From: Marinicauda salina
Lineage (GTDB): Bacteria; Pseudomonadota; Alphaproteobacteria; Caulobacterales; Maricaulaceae
Assembly: GCF_003122085.1 (NCBI RefSeq)
Contig: NZ_QEXV01000003.1
Coordinates: forward strand, 375,001 to 439,000
Reading direction: 5' to 3'
DNA length: 64,000 nt
Part shown: positions 1-10,265 of the stretch, in pieces
Numbering within the stretch: position 1 is the first letter of the stretch
How the letters are laid out: every line of letters begins with the position of its first letter
Made by a program: the position numbers and the translations under genes
Notes under the pieces: generated by a model
Seen by the model: only the letters and a program-made list of their open reading frames with translations
Databases searched by the model: none
What the model was told of the DNA's origin: nothing

Positions 1-158
1 TCGGCCGGTGGCCTGATCCATCCGCAGAGCGCCGCCGCCTGCGTTTCTCTTTCCAGAACCAACAATGTCAAAGAGCCGGTTCGAAACGTCGGCTGCCGCC
101 GAATTCCAAACCCGCCGACCGGAGCCCCGGAGGACCCGTCCGGCGTCGGGAGCGCGGT
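1..158 (-). other. pre-16S leader of an rRNA operon, with boxA
   Basis: Read on the minus strand this stretch is an alphaproteobacterial rRNA leader. Positions 62-76 give GCTCTTTGACATTGT, the alphaproteobacterial form of the boxA antitermination element. It is followed by GGTTCTGGAAAGAGAAACGC and a GC-rich run towards the left edge, the usual order ahead of 16S rRNA. The 16S gene itself must lie to the left of the window. Seen: the boxA-like motif and downstream run. Inferred: the operon identity, because no mature rRNA sequence is inside the window. Confidence 0.8.
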
Positions 159-159
159 G

Positions 160-186
160 TCTATAGGGCCGCGAACCCGTCGTCAA
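160..186 (-). promoter_or_regulatory. rRNA operon promoter
   Basis: On the minus strand TTGACG (186-181) serves as -35 and TATAGA (165-160) as -10, 15 bp apart; TAGACA would give 17 bp. An A-rich stretch just upstream (about 196-210) resembles an UP element. The position, roughly 85 bases before boxA, fits an rRNA P1 promoter. The exact -10 is uncertain. Confidence 0.6.
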
Positions 187-215
187 CGCCTCTTGCAGAA
201 GTTTTTTCGTCGCCG

Positions 216-624
216 CCGAACAACCTGCCGGAAAGCCCTGGAGCCGTCCGCATGCAGTCGCTCGACACAGTCGAGATCAACTTCCACCCTGACGCGAGGA
301 AGCGGTCATTTAGTGAGCCGCCGCTCTCGTGTCAACCGCCATTTCCCGAGGCGCATCCGGCACATCGAGCTGCCGCGCATGGAACAAAAAGATCCGTGCC
401 CGGCGCGAACGACACGCCGTTGATGTGCTCCGATCCAAGGCGGAGAGGCTCGGCATTATGCGGAGGTTCGCCGCCCGCCGCAAGAGGAAATCGCCGTAAC
501 GAACCCCTCTTCCGGCCGGAGGCGAGACGCCCCGTCGCCGAGGTCGCGCTGTCTACGCGCCGCGGCCTGCGGACGCAAGCGTCTTGTTGCGGTCCGCCTG
601 CAATTTCTTCGAGACGGCCTGTCC
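216..624. other. intergenic, no gene seen
   Basis: This stretch lies between the rRNA promoter and the end of the CBS gene. Open frames on the plus strand are Arg/Pro/Ser-rich, lack a convincing ribosome binding site and match no family I recognise. I see no RNA gene, repeat or terminator in it. Confidence 0.5.
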
Positions 625-1056
625 TCAGGCGGTTTCGATATAGGCTTTCATCGCCTTGGCGTCGGCCTCGGCCTGGGCGATCTTGCGCTTGACCACGTCG
701 CCGATCGACACGACGCCGGCGAGACTCCCGCTATTGAGCACGACGACGTGGCGAACCCGCCGGTCGGTCATCACGCCCATGAGCGTCTCGATGGTCGTAT
801 CGGGCGCGGCGGTGACCAGGTCGCGGGACATGTGGTCGGCGACCGGCTCGGACAGGGCGGACGGCCCCGCATCGGCGAGCGCGCAAACCAGGTCGCGTTC
901 GGAGAAGACGCCGACGGGCGGTCCGTGATCCTCGGTGACGACCACCGCGCCGATGCCGCGCGCCTTCAGCTCCGCGGCGGCGTCGAGCAGGTTCGCCGAC
1001 GGCCGGATGGTGAAGACGTCGGAGCCCTTGTCCTGGATGATTCGCGCCGCGTTCAT
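625..1056 (-). CDS. CBS-domain protein (two CBS motifs)
   Basis: A 143-residue soluble protein made almost entirely of a CBS pair, roughly residues 13-60 and 78-130. The second repeat carries the typical VRHVVVL-GVVSIGDVVK pattern. CBS pairs bind adenosyl nucleotides and act as energy or signal sensors, but no partner domain is present and the ligand is unknown. The start was chosen at the ATG preceded by AAGGAGG five bases upstream; an upstream in-frame Met lacks a site. It is divergent from the DUF2157 gene and its 3' end faces the rRNA promoter. Many alphaproteobacteria carry such stand-alone CBS proteins. Confidence 0.85.
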   Translation of the reverse strand: MNAARIIQDKGSDVFTIRPSANLLDAAAELKARGIGAVVVTEDHGPPVGVFSERDLVCALADAGPSALSEPVADHMSRDLVTAAPDTTIETLMGVMTDRRVRHVVVLNSGSLAGVVSIGDVVKRKIAQAEADAKAMKAYIETA

Positions 1057-1144
1057 GACGGCCTCCTTCACGGCTGCCATATGAGCGCGCATGATGCCTC
1101 AAGGCCGGGTCGGCGGCAAACGCCGCCGCAGGGACGCGACAGAC

Positions 1145-2500
1145 ATGGACGGTTATCGCAAGCGGCTCGCACGGGATCTCGAGCGCTGGATCGCCCAGGG
1201 GCTGGTGGATCCGGCCAATCGACAGGCGATTCTCGATTCCGCCTCCAGCGGCCGGCCCGCCTGGAGCGCGACCGGCGCGGCGGCGATCCTCGGCGCGGTG
1301 CTGCTGGGCCTCGCCGCGATCACCTTCGTCGCGGCGAACTGGGCGGAAATGGCCCGCGCCCTGCGCTTCGGCGTGATCCTCGCCGCGCTGTGGGCGGCCT
1401 TCGCCGGGGCGGCGGCCGCCTTCGCGCGCGATCGCGACGCCGTCGGCCACGCCCTCGCCCTGCTGGGCGCGGCGCTGTTCGGCGCGGCGATCACGCTCAC
1501 CGCGCAGACCTTCAACATGAGCGCGTTCCGCAACACCGGCGTCCTGATCTGGACCGGCGGCGCCCTGGCGACCGCGCTGGTCCTGCCGTCGCGTCCGGTC
1601 CTCATCCTCGCCGCGCTGCTCGGCGCGGCCTGGGCGGTGCTCGAAAGCGTCAATCCCTACGCGCCCGACATCCTGTGGAGCTATCTCGCCGTCTGGGCGC
1701 TCACCGCCGCGGCGGCGACGCGCATGCATTCGCTGGTGAGCTGGACGCTGCTCGCCATCGGGCTGTTCGTCTGGCTGGGCTTCACGATGAAGAGCTTCGT
1801 CGACGCCGGCGCGCTGTTCGAGCTCGAGGCCTTCGCGCTCTACGCCCTCATCGCCGCGGCGATCGCGCTGGCCGCCTCGGCGCTCCGCGAGGCGCGTCTG
1901 GCCGGCGCCGGCGTGCTGAGCAACTGGGCCGCGATCGCGGGCCTCCTCGCCGGCTGGGCGCTGCAGTTCCCGATCGCAGCCTACGTCCGGACCGTCGAGC
2001 GCGCCGAACGCGCCGACTGGCTCGACCCGGGGACGCGATGGGCCGAGGTGTTCGGCCCGGAGAGCGGGGCGTTCCTGGTCCCGGCGCTCGTCGCCGGCGG
2101 CGTCATCCTGGCCTGCGGGCTCTACGCGCGGGCGCGCGGACGACTCGAAACGAGTGCGCTCGCAGCCGTTCTCGCCGCGACGGCCTTTCTCATCGCCCTG
2201 CCCTTCATCGCCCGCGCAGCCGGGCCGGAAGCCGTCGCGGCGCTGCGCATCGGCATCGGGGCCGCCGTCTACGCCGTCGCCGTCGGTCTCATCCTCCAGG
2301 GCGCGCGCGGCGAGCGGCGCGTCATCGGCGGGATCGGCGTCGCCGCCTTCATCCTGCAATCGATCTATGTCTACGCGACGCTGTTCGGCGACCTGCTCGA
2401 CACGGCAGTGTTCTTCCTCGTCGGCGGCGCGCTGCTGCTCGGGCTGGCGTTCGCGGCGGCGCGATGGCGCGGCCGTCGCCAGGCGGGAGGCGGATCATGA
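1145..2500 (+). CDS. DUF2157 multi-pass membrane protein
   Basis: A 451-residue protein with a short hydrophilic N-terminus (YRKRLARDLERWIAQGLVD, followed by the AAILGAVLLGLA segment) and then a long series of hydrophobic spans, at least ten. This layout is the DUF2157 family of predicted inner-membrane proteins of unknown function. The ATG at 1145 was chosen because it begins the conserved domain; an earlier in-frame ATG would add a basic, unconserved extension. Its stop overlaps the start of the next gene (ATGA), so the two are translationally coupled. DUF2157 next to a GDYXXLXD protein is a recurring arrangement, suggesting one envelope-related complex. Confidence 0.8.
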   Translation: MDGYRKRLARDLERWIAQGLVDPANRQAILDSASSGRPAWSATGAAAILGAVLLGLAAITFVAANWAEMARALRFGVILAALWAAFAGAAAAFARDRDAVGHALALLGAALFGAAITLTAQTFNMSAFRNTGVLIWTGGALATALVLPSRPVLILAALLGAAWAVLESVNPYAPDILWSYLAVWALTAAAATRMHSLVSWTLLAIGLFVWLGFTMKSFVDAGALFELEAFALYALIAAAIALAASALREARLAGAGVLSNWAAIAGLLAGWALQFPIAAYVRTVERAERADWLDPGTRWAEVFGPESGAFLVPALVAGGVILACGLYARARGRLETSALAAVLAATAFLIALPFIARAAGPEAVAALRIGIGAAVYAVAVGLILQGARGERRVIGGIGVAAFILQSIYVYATLFGDLLDTAVFFLVGGALLLGLAFAAARWRGRRQAGGGS

Positions 2501-3126
2501 ACCGCACGGCCCGCCTCCTCGCCATCGCCGCGGCGATGACGGCGATCCTCGCCGGGCTTGTCGGCCATCACGCCTGGCGGCGCGAGCATGGCGCCGAGAT
2601 CCGCCTGGCGATGGAGCCGGTCGATCCGCGCGACATCCTGCTCGGCCACTATGTGGCGATCCGCACGCCGATCCACCGCCTCGACACGCGCGATCTGGAC
2701 GGACCTGCTGAGGGGTGGCGCCGCGGCGAGGCAGTCTTCGTCGCACTTCGCCGCGACGAGGACGACGCCTGGTCGCCGGTCGCGATCGCGCGCACGCGCG
2801 CAGCCGCCGGCGCGAACGATCGCGTCGTCATCCGCGGCCGCGTCGAGCGCGTGTCCGAGGCGCTGGATTTCGCCGAGGTCGAAGAGACCCGGCCTGAAGG
2901 CGAAGTCGCGACCCGGCGCGAGCCCGTTGAAGGCAGCGCCCGTCCCGCGCTGTCGGTGCGATACAATCTGGAGCGCTATTTCGCGCCGGAGGACGCCGCG
3001 CTCGCCCTTGAGGACATGCGCCGCGAGGACCGGCTCAGGCTGATCGTGTCGGTCGGCGAGGACGGCGGGGCGATCATCAAGGGCCTCGAGATCGACGGCG
3101 AAGCCCGCTACGAGACGCTGTTCTGA
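2497..3126 (+). CDS. GDYXXLXD-family membrane-anchored protein
   Basis: A 209-residue protein with one N-terminal hydrophobic anchor (about residues 6-24) and an extracytoplasmic domain. The family motif appears as PRDILLGHYVAI near residues 47-58, and the C-terminal RYNLERYF segment is also typical of these proteins. Function is unknown. GGGAGG sits six bases before the ATG, which overlaps the stop of the DUF2157 gene. The pairing with DUF2157 is the best clue: I infer that both act together at the cytoplasmic membrane. Confidence 0.75.
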   Translation: MNRTARLLAIAAAMTAILAGLVGHHAWRREHGAEIRLAMEPVDPRDILLGHYVAIRTPIHRLDTRDLDGPAEGWRRGEAVFVALRRDEDDAWSPVAIARTRAAAGANDRVVIRGRVERVSEALDFAEVEETRPEGEVATRREPVEGSARPALSVRYNLERYFAPEDAALALEDMRREDRLRLIVSVGEDGGAIIKGLEIDGEARYETLF

Positions 3127-3130
3127 ACGG

Positions 3131-3889
3131 TCAGAACCGGCGCCGGCGAAACGCCGCGACGAAGGCCGGATAAAAGAACACCCCGACCGCCAGCCCGCCG
3201 ACATGGCCCGCCCAGGCGATCGGCAGGAAGAAGGCGAGGCCCAAGAGCGCAAGCAACATGTTCACCGCCAACCACGGCAGCGCCAGCTGCATCATCCCCG
3301 CGCGGCCGCCGCTGGCCCATCCCGCTCCCGCGAGCACGCCGGAGACCGCCGTCGAGGCGCCGACCATGTAGCTGGCCTCGTTGGCGAAGACGAGCTGGTG
3401 CAGGACCGCGCCGCCGATCGCGGCGGCGAAGAAGAAGGCGAGAAACCCCGCAGCCGCGCGCCAGCCCCGCCCGAAGGGCCGCGCCGCCGCCGCGCCGAAG
3501 GCCAGAAGCGCCATCGTGTTGATCGCCGCGTGCAGCCAGCCGGCGTGGACGAAGACGTGGAGCACGTAGGGCGTCAGCCCGCCGAGCGGGGGCGTCGGGA
3601 ATTGCTGCCTGAGGTCTCCCGTCGCCAGCGCCCCGAGCCACAGGCTGAGCCGGTGATACGTCCCGCCCGCCGACAGCGTGTCGAGCAGCTGGCCGACGAG
3701 GATCACCGCGCACAGCCCGAGCACGACGCCGGGAATGGCGTTGAAGACCGGGCCGCCGCGCGGCGGCGGCGTCCTTGCTCCCCGCGGACGGTCCCAGGGG
3801 TCCGGACCCGGGCGTGGCCGGTGCGCGTAGGGCCGTTCGCCGGGATCGTCGGGCGCGCCGTCGTCTTCGGGCAGCCGGGGCGTTGTCAT
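3131..3889 (-). CDS. rhomboid-family intramembrane serine protease
   Basis: A 252-residue protein with a proline-rich cytoplasmic N-terminus (to about residue 48) followed by six or seven membrane spans. Rhomboid hallmarks are present: HAGWLHAAIN in the second conserved span, the serine motif GAST in MVGASTAVSG, and AGHVGG carrying the catalytic histidine in the last span. Rhomboids cleave membrane proteins within the bilayer; the substrate here is unknown. Start chosen at the ATG preceded by AGGAG. It ends four bases from the stop of the convergent GDYXXLXD gene. Confidence 0.87.
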   Translation of the reverse strand: MTTPRLPEDDGAPDDPGERPYAHRPRPGPDPWDRPRGARTPPPRGGPVFNAIPGVVLGLCAVILVGQLLDTLSAGGTYHRLSLWLGALATGDLRQQFPTPPLGGLTPYVLHVFVHAGWLHAAINTMALLAFGAAAARPFGRGWRAAAGFLAFFFAAAIGGAVLHQLVFANEASYMVGASTAVSGVLAGAGWASGGRAGMMQLALPWLAVNMLLALLGLAFFLPIAWAGHVGGLAVGVFFYPAFVAAFRRRRF

Positions 3890-4062
3890 CGGGACTCCTG
3901 GAGGCGGCGACGGTCGGCGCATCCCGTCAACTTAGGGCGCGTCGCCTCGGCCCGAAAGGCGCGCGCTCGCCCCGGACGCCGGGTGGCAAGGCGCTTGCAG
4001 TCGACCCCGCCCGACGAACCGGAGCGGGTCAGCAGGCCCGCGGGGAGACGGAGGACGCACCC

Positions 4063-4638
4063 GTGCGGCACGCGCACACGAAAACGCTCCACGCCTACTG
4101 GGACGCGCGGCGCTCGGGCCGCTCGGCGCCGGCGCGCGCCGACATCGCGCCGAACGACGTCGCCGGCCTGCTCGCGCACATCTTCATGCTGCGGCGGATG
4201 GACCGAGACCACCACGTCTTCCGCATCGCGGGCACCGGCGTGTGCCGGCTGCACAATCGCGAGTTCAAGGATCAGAACTTCCTGAGCCTGTGGTCGGGCC
4301 AGGATCGCGCCCACATGACCGCCCTGCTCGAAGGCGCGCTCGCTGCGCCGGCGCCGGCTTTCGCCGTCGCCGACGCGCTGGCGATCGACGGCCGCTCGGT
4401 GGAGGTCGAGGTGTCCCTGTTCCCGCTCCGCGGTCCGGAGGGCGTGGTCGACCGGTGCCTCGGCCTGTACCAGCCGATCGGCCCGGACAGCCTCGGCGGC
4501 CGCCCGGTGATCCGCCATGTCGTCAAGGAACTGCACCCGGCGAACCTGCCCGAACCCACGATCCGCCTGTTCCGGACAGCGGCCGAGGCGCCCGCCAGCC
4601 CGGCCGCCAACGATCGGGCGCAATCGGGCGCGGTCTAG
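4063..4638 (+). CDS. PAS-domain protein (PAS_5 / DUF1457 type)
   Basis: A 191-residue soluble protein that is essentially one PAS-like fold: the opening LHAYWDARRSGRSAPARADI, then VFRIAGTGVCRLHNREFKDQ and later VEVEVSLFPLRGPEGVVDRCLG. This matches the alphaproteobacterial PAS_5 family, often found near PilZ proteins. The GTG at 4063 was chosen because GGAGG lies eight bases upstream and the domain begins directly after; a longer upstream frame reads through the rhomboid promoter. The ligand is unknown. The PilZ gene follows 55 bases downstream. Confidence 0.75.
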   Translation: MRHAHTKTLHAYWDARRSGRSAPARADIAPNDVAGLLAHIFMLRRMDRDHHVFRIAGTGVCRLHNREFKDQNFLSLWSGQDRAHMTALLEGALAAPAPAFAVADALAIDGRSVEVEVSLFPLRGPEGVVDRCLGLYQPIGPDSLGGRPVIRHVVKELHPANLPEPTIRLFRTAAEAPASPAANDRAQSGAV

Positions 4639-4693
4639 CAAAATCTTAAAACTTCCAGCGGCATCATCAGCCCCTGTGTTTCGAGAGATGCGC

Positions 4694-5341
4694 ATGGACA
4701 GTTACGCCGAAGCCAGCCGCAAGTCGAAGAACCGACGGAAGCTCGATCGTCGCCAGATCCGCATCGCGGCTCGCGGCGCCCAGGAGCGCCGCCGGTTCCG
4801 GCGCGTGGAACTCTCGATGCCCGGACGGTATCTCGACCGCGTGCGCGGGGAATTTCCCTGCACGCTCGTCGACATCTCGCCCGGCGGCGCGCGCGTCGCC
4901 GCGGAAGTTCCCCCCGCGCTGCACGACCGAATCGTCATGCTGTTCGACGGGCTCGGCCGCATGGAGGGCGAGGTCGTCCGCGCCGGCAAGGCGGGCTTCA
5001 TCGTTCGCCTGATCGCCAGCGAGCGCAAGCGCGACCGCCTCGCCGACGCCATCACCTGGCGCTACAACATGCAACGCCTCGGGCTCGACGAGGACCGCGG
5101 CGCGCCGCGGCGCGCCGGCCGGGGCCGCGCCCGCATCCGCTTCGCCGACGGCGTGACCATCGACGCCGACGTGGTCGACATCTCGGTCACCGGCGCCGCC
5201 TTCAAGTGCGAGGAGCGTCCCAGAATCGGAGAGCGCGTCCATGTCGGCGACATGGTGGGCCGCGTCGCGCGCTGGCTCGACACCGGATTCGCCGTCGCCT
5301 TCGATCCCCCGAGCGTCGAGCGGGAAGCCCGCTCCGCCTGA
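4694..5341 (+). CDS. PilZ-domain protein, probable tandem PilZ
   Basis: A 215-residue cytoplasmic protein. After a basic N-terminus comes RRRFRRVELSMPGRY (RxxxR motif) followed about 25 residues later by VDISPGGARV (D/NxSxxG), the two c-di-GMP-binding elements of PilZ. A second, weaker copy follows: RGRARIRFADG and VDISVTGAAFK near residues 140-175, without a full RxxxR. The first domain probably binds c-di-GMP. Start taken at the second of two nearby ATGs because GAGAG is better spaced; the other is six bases upstream. With the PAS protein before it, a sensory role in motility or surface behaviour is plausible. Confidence 0.8.
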   Translation: MDSYAEASRKSKNRRKLDRRQIRIAARGAQERRRFRRVELSMPGRYLDRVRGEFPCTLVDISPGGARVAAEVPPALHDRIVMLFDGLGRMEGEVVRAGKAGFIVRLIASERKRDRLADAITWRYNMQRLGLDEDRGAPRRAGRGRARIRFADGVTIDADVVDISVTGAAFKCEERPRIGERVHVGDMVGRVARWLDTGFAVAFDPPSVEREARSA

Positions 5342-5483
5342 CAATACCAGCCGATTCGGCTGCGCCGTCCGCCCCGGGCGGCCTTTCTTCCGCGTCCATC
5401 GCCGCCATATGAGCCGGAGCGGCCCGATTCTTGCCGCACGGACGGCGCAGGCTTGTCATGAGCTGACGCCGGAGATGAGGCAG

Positions 5484-6008
5484 ATGCCGCGAGACGACGG
5501 AATCGGAATGTCCTGGTATGTGAAAGTCGAGGGCCGCGTGTACGGCCCGTACACGCCCGCCCAGATGCAGGCCTTCGTGGGCGAAGGCCGCGTCGCGGCG
5601 CACTCCCATGTCTCGGAGAACCGGGAAACCGGGTTCCGCGAGGCGTCGAGCGTCGAGCAGTTCTCCGAGTGGTTCGAGGAGGCCCGCCAGGGCCCCGAGA
5701 AGCAGCGCCCCGAACCCGCCGATGCGCGCACGGCGAACTTCGTGGTCATCGCCATGCTGGGTCAGGAATCGCGCGCCGCGTTCGAGGCGGCCCTCGCCGA
5801 TTTCGGCGAGCACGAGGAGATGTCGAACGGGGTCTGGCTGCTGCGCGGGGCGACCAGCGCGGCGATCCTGAGAAACGAATTGAGCCACCTGCTGGATCGC
5901 GACGACCGGCTGCTCGTGGTCGACGCTTCGCGCGACCGCGCGGCCTGGTTCAATCTCGGACGGGACGCCGATCAGCGCATTCGCGATCTCTGGGCGCGGC
6001 CGCAGTAA
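5484..6008 (+). CDS. GYF_2-domain protein
   Basis: A 174-residue protein. Near residues 10-60 it has WYVKVEGRVYGPYTPAQMQAF, the GYF_2 (DUF4339) signature seen in bacterial proteins that bind short peptide segments. The C-terminal 100 residues (ANFVVIAMLGQESRAAFEAA and later LLVVDASRDRAAWFNLG) are a separate domain I do not recognise. No signal peptide or membrane span. Several in-frame starts exist; I chose 5484, where GGAG is nine bases upstream. A good intrinsic terminator follows. Confidence 0.65.
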   Translation: MPRDDGIGMSWYVKVEGRVYGPYTPAQMQAFVGEGRVAAHSHVSENRETGFREASSVEQFSEWFEEARQGPEKQRPEPADARTANFVVIAMLGQESRAAFEAALADFGEHEEMSNGVWLLRGATSAAILRNELSHLLDRDDRLLVVDASRDRAAWFNLGRDADQRIRDLWARPQ

Positions 6009-6035
6009 CCGCCGCGGTCCCGAAAAGGGGACGGG

Positions 6036-6069
6036 ACGGGCGGGCTCAGACGGGCCCGCCCGTTTTCTT
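6036..6069 (+). terminator. intrinsic terminator after the GYF_2 gene
   Basis: ACGGGCGGGC (6036-6045) pairs with GCCCGCCCGT (6054-6063) around an eight-base loop, and the T-rich TTTTCTTT follows. It lies between the convergent GYF_2 and carbonic-anhydrase-like genes. Confidence 0.85.
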
Positions 6070-6603
<534 letters not shown>

Positions 6604-6923
6604 GAATGAAGGCTCCTTCCGGGATCGGGCTGGGTTCGGGGATGTCTGTATGAAGTTACTGCGACGGCGGGACTCACACTTCGTTCACCGTCCTAGAATG
6701 ACACTGCGGGTGCGATTCGAGATCAAGGTCGCGAATCGTCCCGGGCTCTGAAGCGGATCCACGGAGGTCACGGCTCGAATGCCGGTCGCCCCGCCGAGAC
6801 AGGAAGACACGCCGCCGCCCTCCGCGACGCGCCCGTCTTCCGCAGAGTCCGTTCACAGCACCGCATCGTCCGCCCCTCCGCTCCCGCGCGAGGGGTTTTT
6901 TCTTGCTGTCTGGAGGTCCCGAC
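6604..6923 (+). other. long leader region of phoH
   Basis: These 320 bases separate the divergent carbonic-anhydrase-like gene from phoH. They contain an inverted pair CGATTCG/CGAATCG near 6712-6737, a short open frame starting at 6779 with GGAGG ten bases upstream, and a terminator-like hairpin at 6873-6901. Together these look like either a regulatory 5' leader or a small RNA gene ending at the hairpin. No known riboswitch consensus was recognised. Confidence 0.4.
6873..6901 (+). terminator. terminator-like hairpin directly before phoH
   Basis: CCCCTC (6873-6878) pairs with GAGGGG (6890-6895), loop of eleven bases, followed by six T. It ends eleven bases before the phoH ribosome binding site, so it either ends an upstream transcript or attenuates phoH. 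Confidence 0.65.
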
Positions 6924-7676
6924 ATGGGCAAGCGAGCCGCGAAACGTCGCCAGGGCGGGTTTAACGCCGAGCATTACGAGGAGGAGAAGGTTCGCGCCCT
7001 TTTCCCCGGCGCCGGCTGGAGCCCGAACGACGCCGAGCCGATGCGCGATCAGCGTTACATGAAGAACGTGAAGCCCCGCTCGGAAGGCCAGGCGACGCTG
7101 ATGAGCGCCATCGACGCCCACAATCTCGTGCTCGCGCTGGGACCGGCCGGCACCGGCAAGACCTATCTCGCCGTCTCCAAGGCCGTCGAGGCGCTCGAAG
7201 CCGGCGCGGTGAGCCGCATCGTGCTCTCGCGCCCTGCGGTCGAAGCCGGCGAATCGATCGGCTTCCTGCCCGGCGCGATGGAGGAGAAGCTCGCCCCCTA
7301 TCTGCGCCCGCTCTACGACGCGCTCGCCGACCGGCTCAGCCCCAAGCGGCTCAAGGCGCTCATGGCCGAGGGTCTCATCGAGATCGCGCCGATCGCCTAT
7401 ATGCGCGGGCGGACGCTCAACAACGCCTTCATCGTCGTCGACGAGGCGCAGAACTGCACCTTCGGCCAGCTCAAGATGCTGCTCACGCGGCTGGGCTGGC
7501 ACTCCACGATGGTGGTCACCGGCGATCCGGCCCAGACAGACCTCCTGCCGGAGATGTCCGGGCTCGACGCCATCTCCGAGCGGCTTTCCGTGCTGAGCGA
7601 TGTCGGCGTGGTGCGCCTCGACGCCAAGGATATCGTTCGACACCCGCTGGTGGCCTGCATGCTCGACGTGCTGTGA
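6924..7676 (+). CDS. PhoH-family ATPase (short form)
   Basis: A 250-residue cytoplasmic P-loop protein. Walker A is GPAGTGKTYLA (about residues 73-83) and Walker B is FIVVDEAQNC, followed by VVTGDPAQTDL, the standard PhoH domain order. The family is linked to RNA metabolism, but the role of stand-alone short forms is uncertain. The N-terminus lacks a PIN or KH domain. GGAGG lies eight bases before the chosen ATG. The hairpin just upstream suggests regulated expression. No co-transcribed neighbour follows. Confidence 0.87.
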   Translation: MGKRAAKRRQGGFNAEHYEEEKVRALFPGAGWSPNDAEPMRDQRYMKNVKPRSEGQATLMSAIDAHNLVLALGPAGTGKTYLAVSKAVEALEAGAVSRIVLSRPAVEAGESIGFLPGAMEEKLAPYLRPLYDALADRLSPKRLKALMAEGLIEIAPIAYMRGRTLNNAFIVVDEAQNCTFGQLKMLLTRLGWHSTMVVTGDPAQTDLLPEMSGLDAISERLSVLSDVGVVRLDAKDIVRHPLVACMLDVL

Positions 7677-7787
7677 GGCAGGGGCTCCGCCCTTACCCGC
7701 CCGCGGGGGAGGGTCGGGGCGAGAGTTGAACTCCCGGACGCGCCGGAGGCGCGCTCCGGGACCTTGAGGCGATTAATCTCCGAGAGG

Positions 7788-7818
7788 CCCCGGCTCTCCC
7801 TTCGGTCGGCCGGGGTTT
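7788..7818 (+). terminator. possible terminator after phoH
   Basis: CCCCGGC (7788-7794) and GCCGGGG (7809-7815) form a stem followed only by TTT. Two other GC-rich palindromes lie nearby at about 7732-7762 and 7832-7858. The region separates phoH from the convergent transporter genes. Confidence 0.4.
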
Positions 7819-7893
7819 CACGTCACCCCACCCTGGCCCTCCCCTCAAGGGGAGGGGACCCGAACTGAGCCGCAGACCTCCTTGCGGCGGCTC

Positions 7894-9466
7894 CTACCGC
7901 CCAGAACGGTCTTCCAGCCGCTCCAGGATCAGCGCCGCGGCGTCGGACACCCGCCGGCGCTCGACGTCGACGGCGGCGTTGGCTTCGCGCATGAGTTCGA
8001 CGTCGATGGCGCCGATGAGCGGGGCCAGCGCGCGCGCCACGGCGGGACGCGCAGCCGCCTCCGGAGACAGCAGGATCACCGCGTCATAGGGCGGCAGCGC
8101 GCCGGCGGGATCGTCGAGCACGACGAGATCGTATGCGGCGATCCGCCCGTCGGTCGTGTAGGCGGTGACGGCGTCGACGGCGCCGTCGCGGACCGCGCCG
8201 TACATGAAGGTCGCGTCCATGTTGCGCTGCTCGGCGCCGGCCAGCCCGTAGGCCTCGCGCACCCGCGTCCATTCGGGCCGAGCGAAGAATTCCGGATCCG
8301 AGCCGATCGAGAGCCCGTCCAGGCTCGACAGCGCGCCGATGGTGCGCGCGGGCAGGCGTGCCGCCGTCTCCTGCGTCACCGCGAAGCCGTAGGCGTTCTC
8401 GTAGCCCAGCCGGCCCAGCATCAGCACGCCGTGGGTTTCAAGCAGCCAGGCGCTGGTCTCGGCGTACATGCGGTGCCGGTCGATCGGCTCGGAGCGGTTC
8501 ATGATGTTCGCCCAGAGCGTGCCGGTGTAGTCGACATAGACGTCGACCTCGCCGGAGACGAGCGCGTCGAAGACCACGGTCGAGCCGAGATTCTCGCGTC
8601 GCCGCACCGTCGCGCCGGCGGCCTCCAGCCGCGCGGCGAGCACGTCGGCGAGAATGTACTGCTCGGTATAGCTCTTCGAGCCGATCACCACCGGTTCGCC
8701 GCCGAAGGCGTCGGCGTCGTCGGCGAACACGGCCGAGCGGCCGGCCCCGGCGGTTCCGCCGCGGGGGATCATCGTCGGCGCCAGCGCGCCGGCGATCAGG
8801 GCGACCAGCGCGGCGCCGGCCGCAAGGGCGCGCGGGGCCTGGCGTCGCGCGGCGGCGACCTCGAGCTGGCGGATGAGCTGATCGAGGACGAGCGCGAGCA
8901 CCGCCGCGGCGATGCAGCCGAACACGACCGTCGTCCAGTTGCGGGTCTGCAGACCGGAGAAGATGTAGTTGCCCAGCGACGTCGCCCCGACCGGCGTGGC
9001 CAGCGTCGCGGTGCCGACGATCCACACCGTCGCGGTTCGCACGCCGGCGACGATGGTCGGCAGCGCCAGCGGCAGCTCGACGCGCGCCAGGCTCTGGACC
9101 CGCGTCATGCCGACCCCGCGCGCGGCCTCGAGGATGGGCGGGGCGACGCCCTGCAGCGCCACGATGGTGTTCCTGAGCACGGGCAGCACGCCGTAAAGCG
9201 TGAGCGCGATGAAGGCGGGCGCGAAGCCGATCGTCCCGCCCAGCAGCGGCACCATCAGGGCGAGCAGCGCCAGCGAGGGGATGGTCTGCATGACGCTGGC
9301 GACGCCGAGCGCGGGCCCGGCGAGCGTCTTGTTGCGCGAGGCGAGCACGCCCAGCGGCAGCGAGATCGACAGACCGGCGGCCAGCGCGAGCAGGGACAAT
9401 CGCATGTGCCCGCCGAGATAGTCGGGCAGGCGCGCCATCGGATCGGCGAGCTGGTCGAGGAGCGGC

Positions 9467-9474
<8 letters not shown>
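7894..9474 (-). CDS. quaternary-amine ABC transporter, permease fused to substrate-binding domain
   Basis: A 526-residue fusion. Residues 1-245 form a BPD_transp_1 permease with about six spans and an EAARGVGMTRVQ coupling loop. From about residue 265 onward, beginning VVIGSKSYTEQYILADVL, is an OpuAC-type glycine betaine/choline/proline-binding domain held on the periplasmic face. Such OpuC-type fusions import compatible solutes or choline. It overlaps the ATPase gene by eight bases, so both are coupled. Substrate specificity cannot be read from sequence by eye. Confidence 0.88.
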
Positions 9475-10255
<781 letters not shown>

Positions 10256-10265
10256 CGAGACCGCC

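Noticed and set aside
157-692. Two overlapping plus-strand open frames near the left edge
   Set aside because: Arg/Pro/Ser-rich, no family resemblance, no good ribosome binding site, and one crosses the rRNA promoter and the CBS gene end.
731-2359. 542-codon minus-strand open frame
   Set aside because: It is antisense to the CBS and DUF2157 genes; the translation is low-complexity Arg/Gly/Glu as expected for GC-rich shadow frames.
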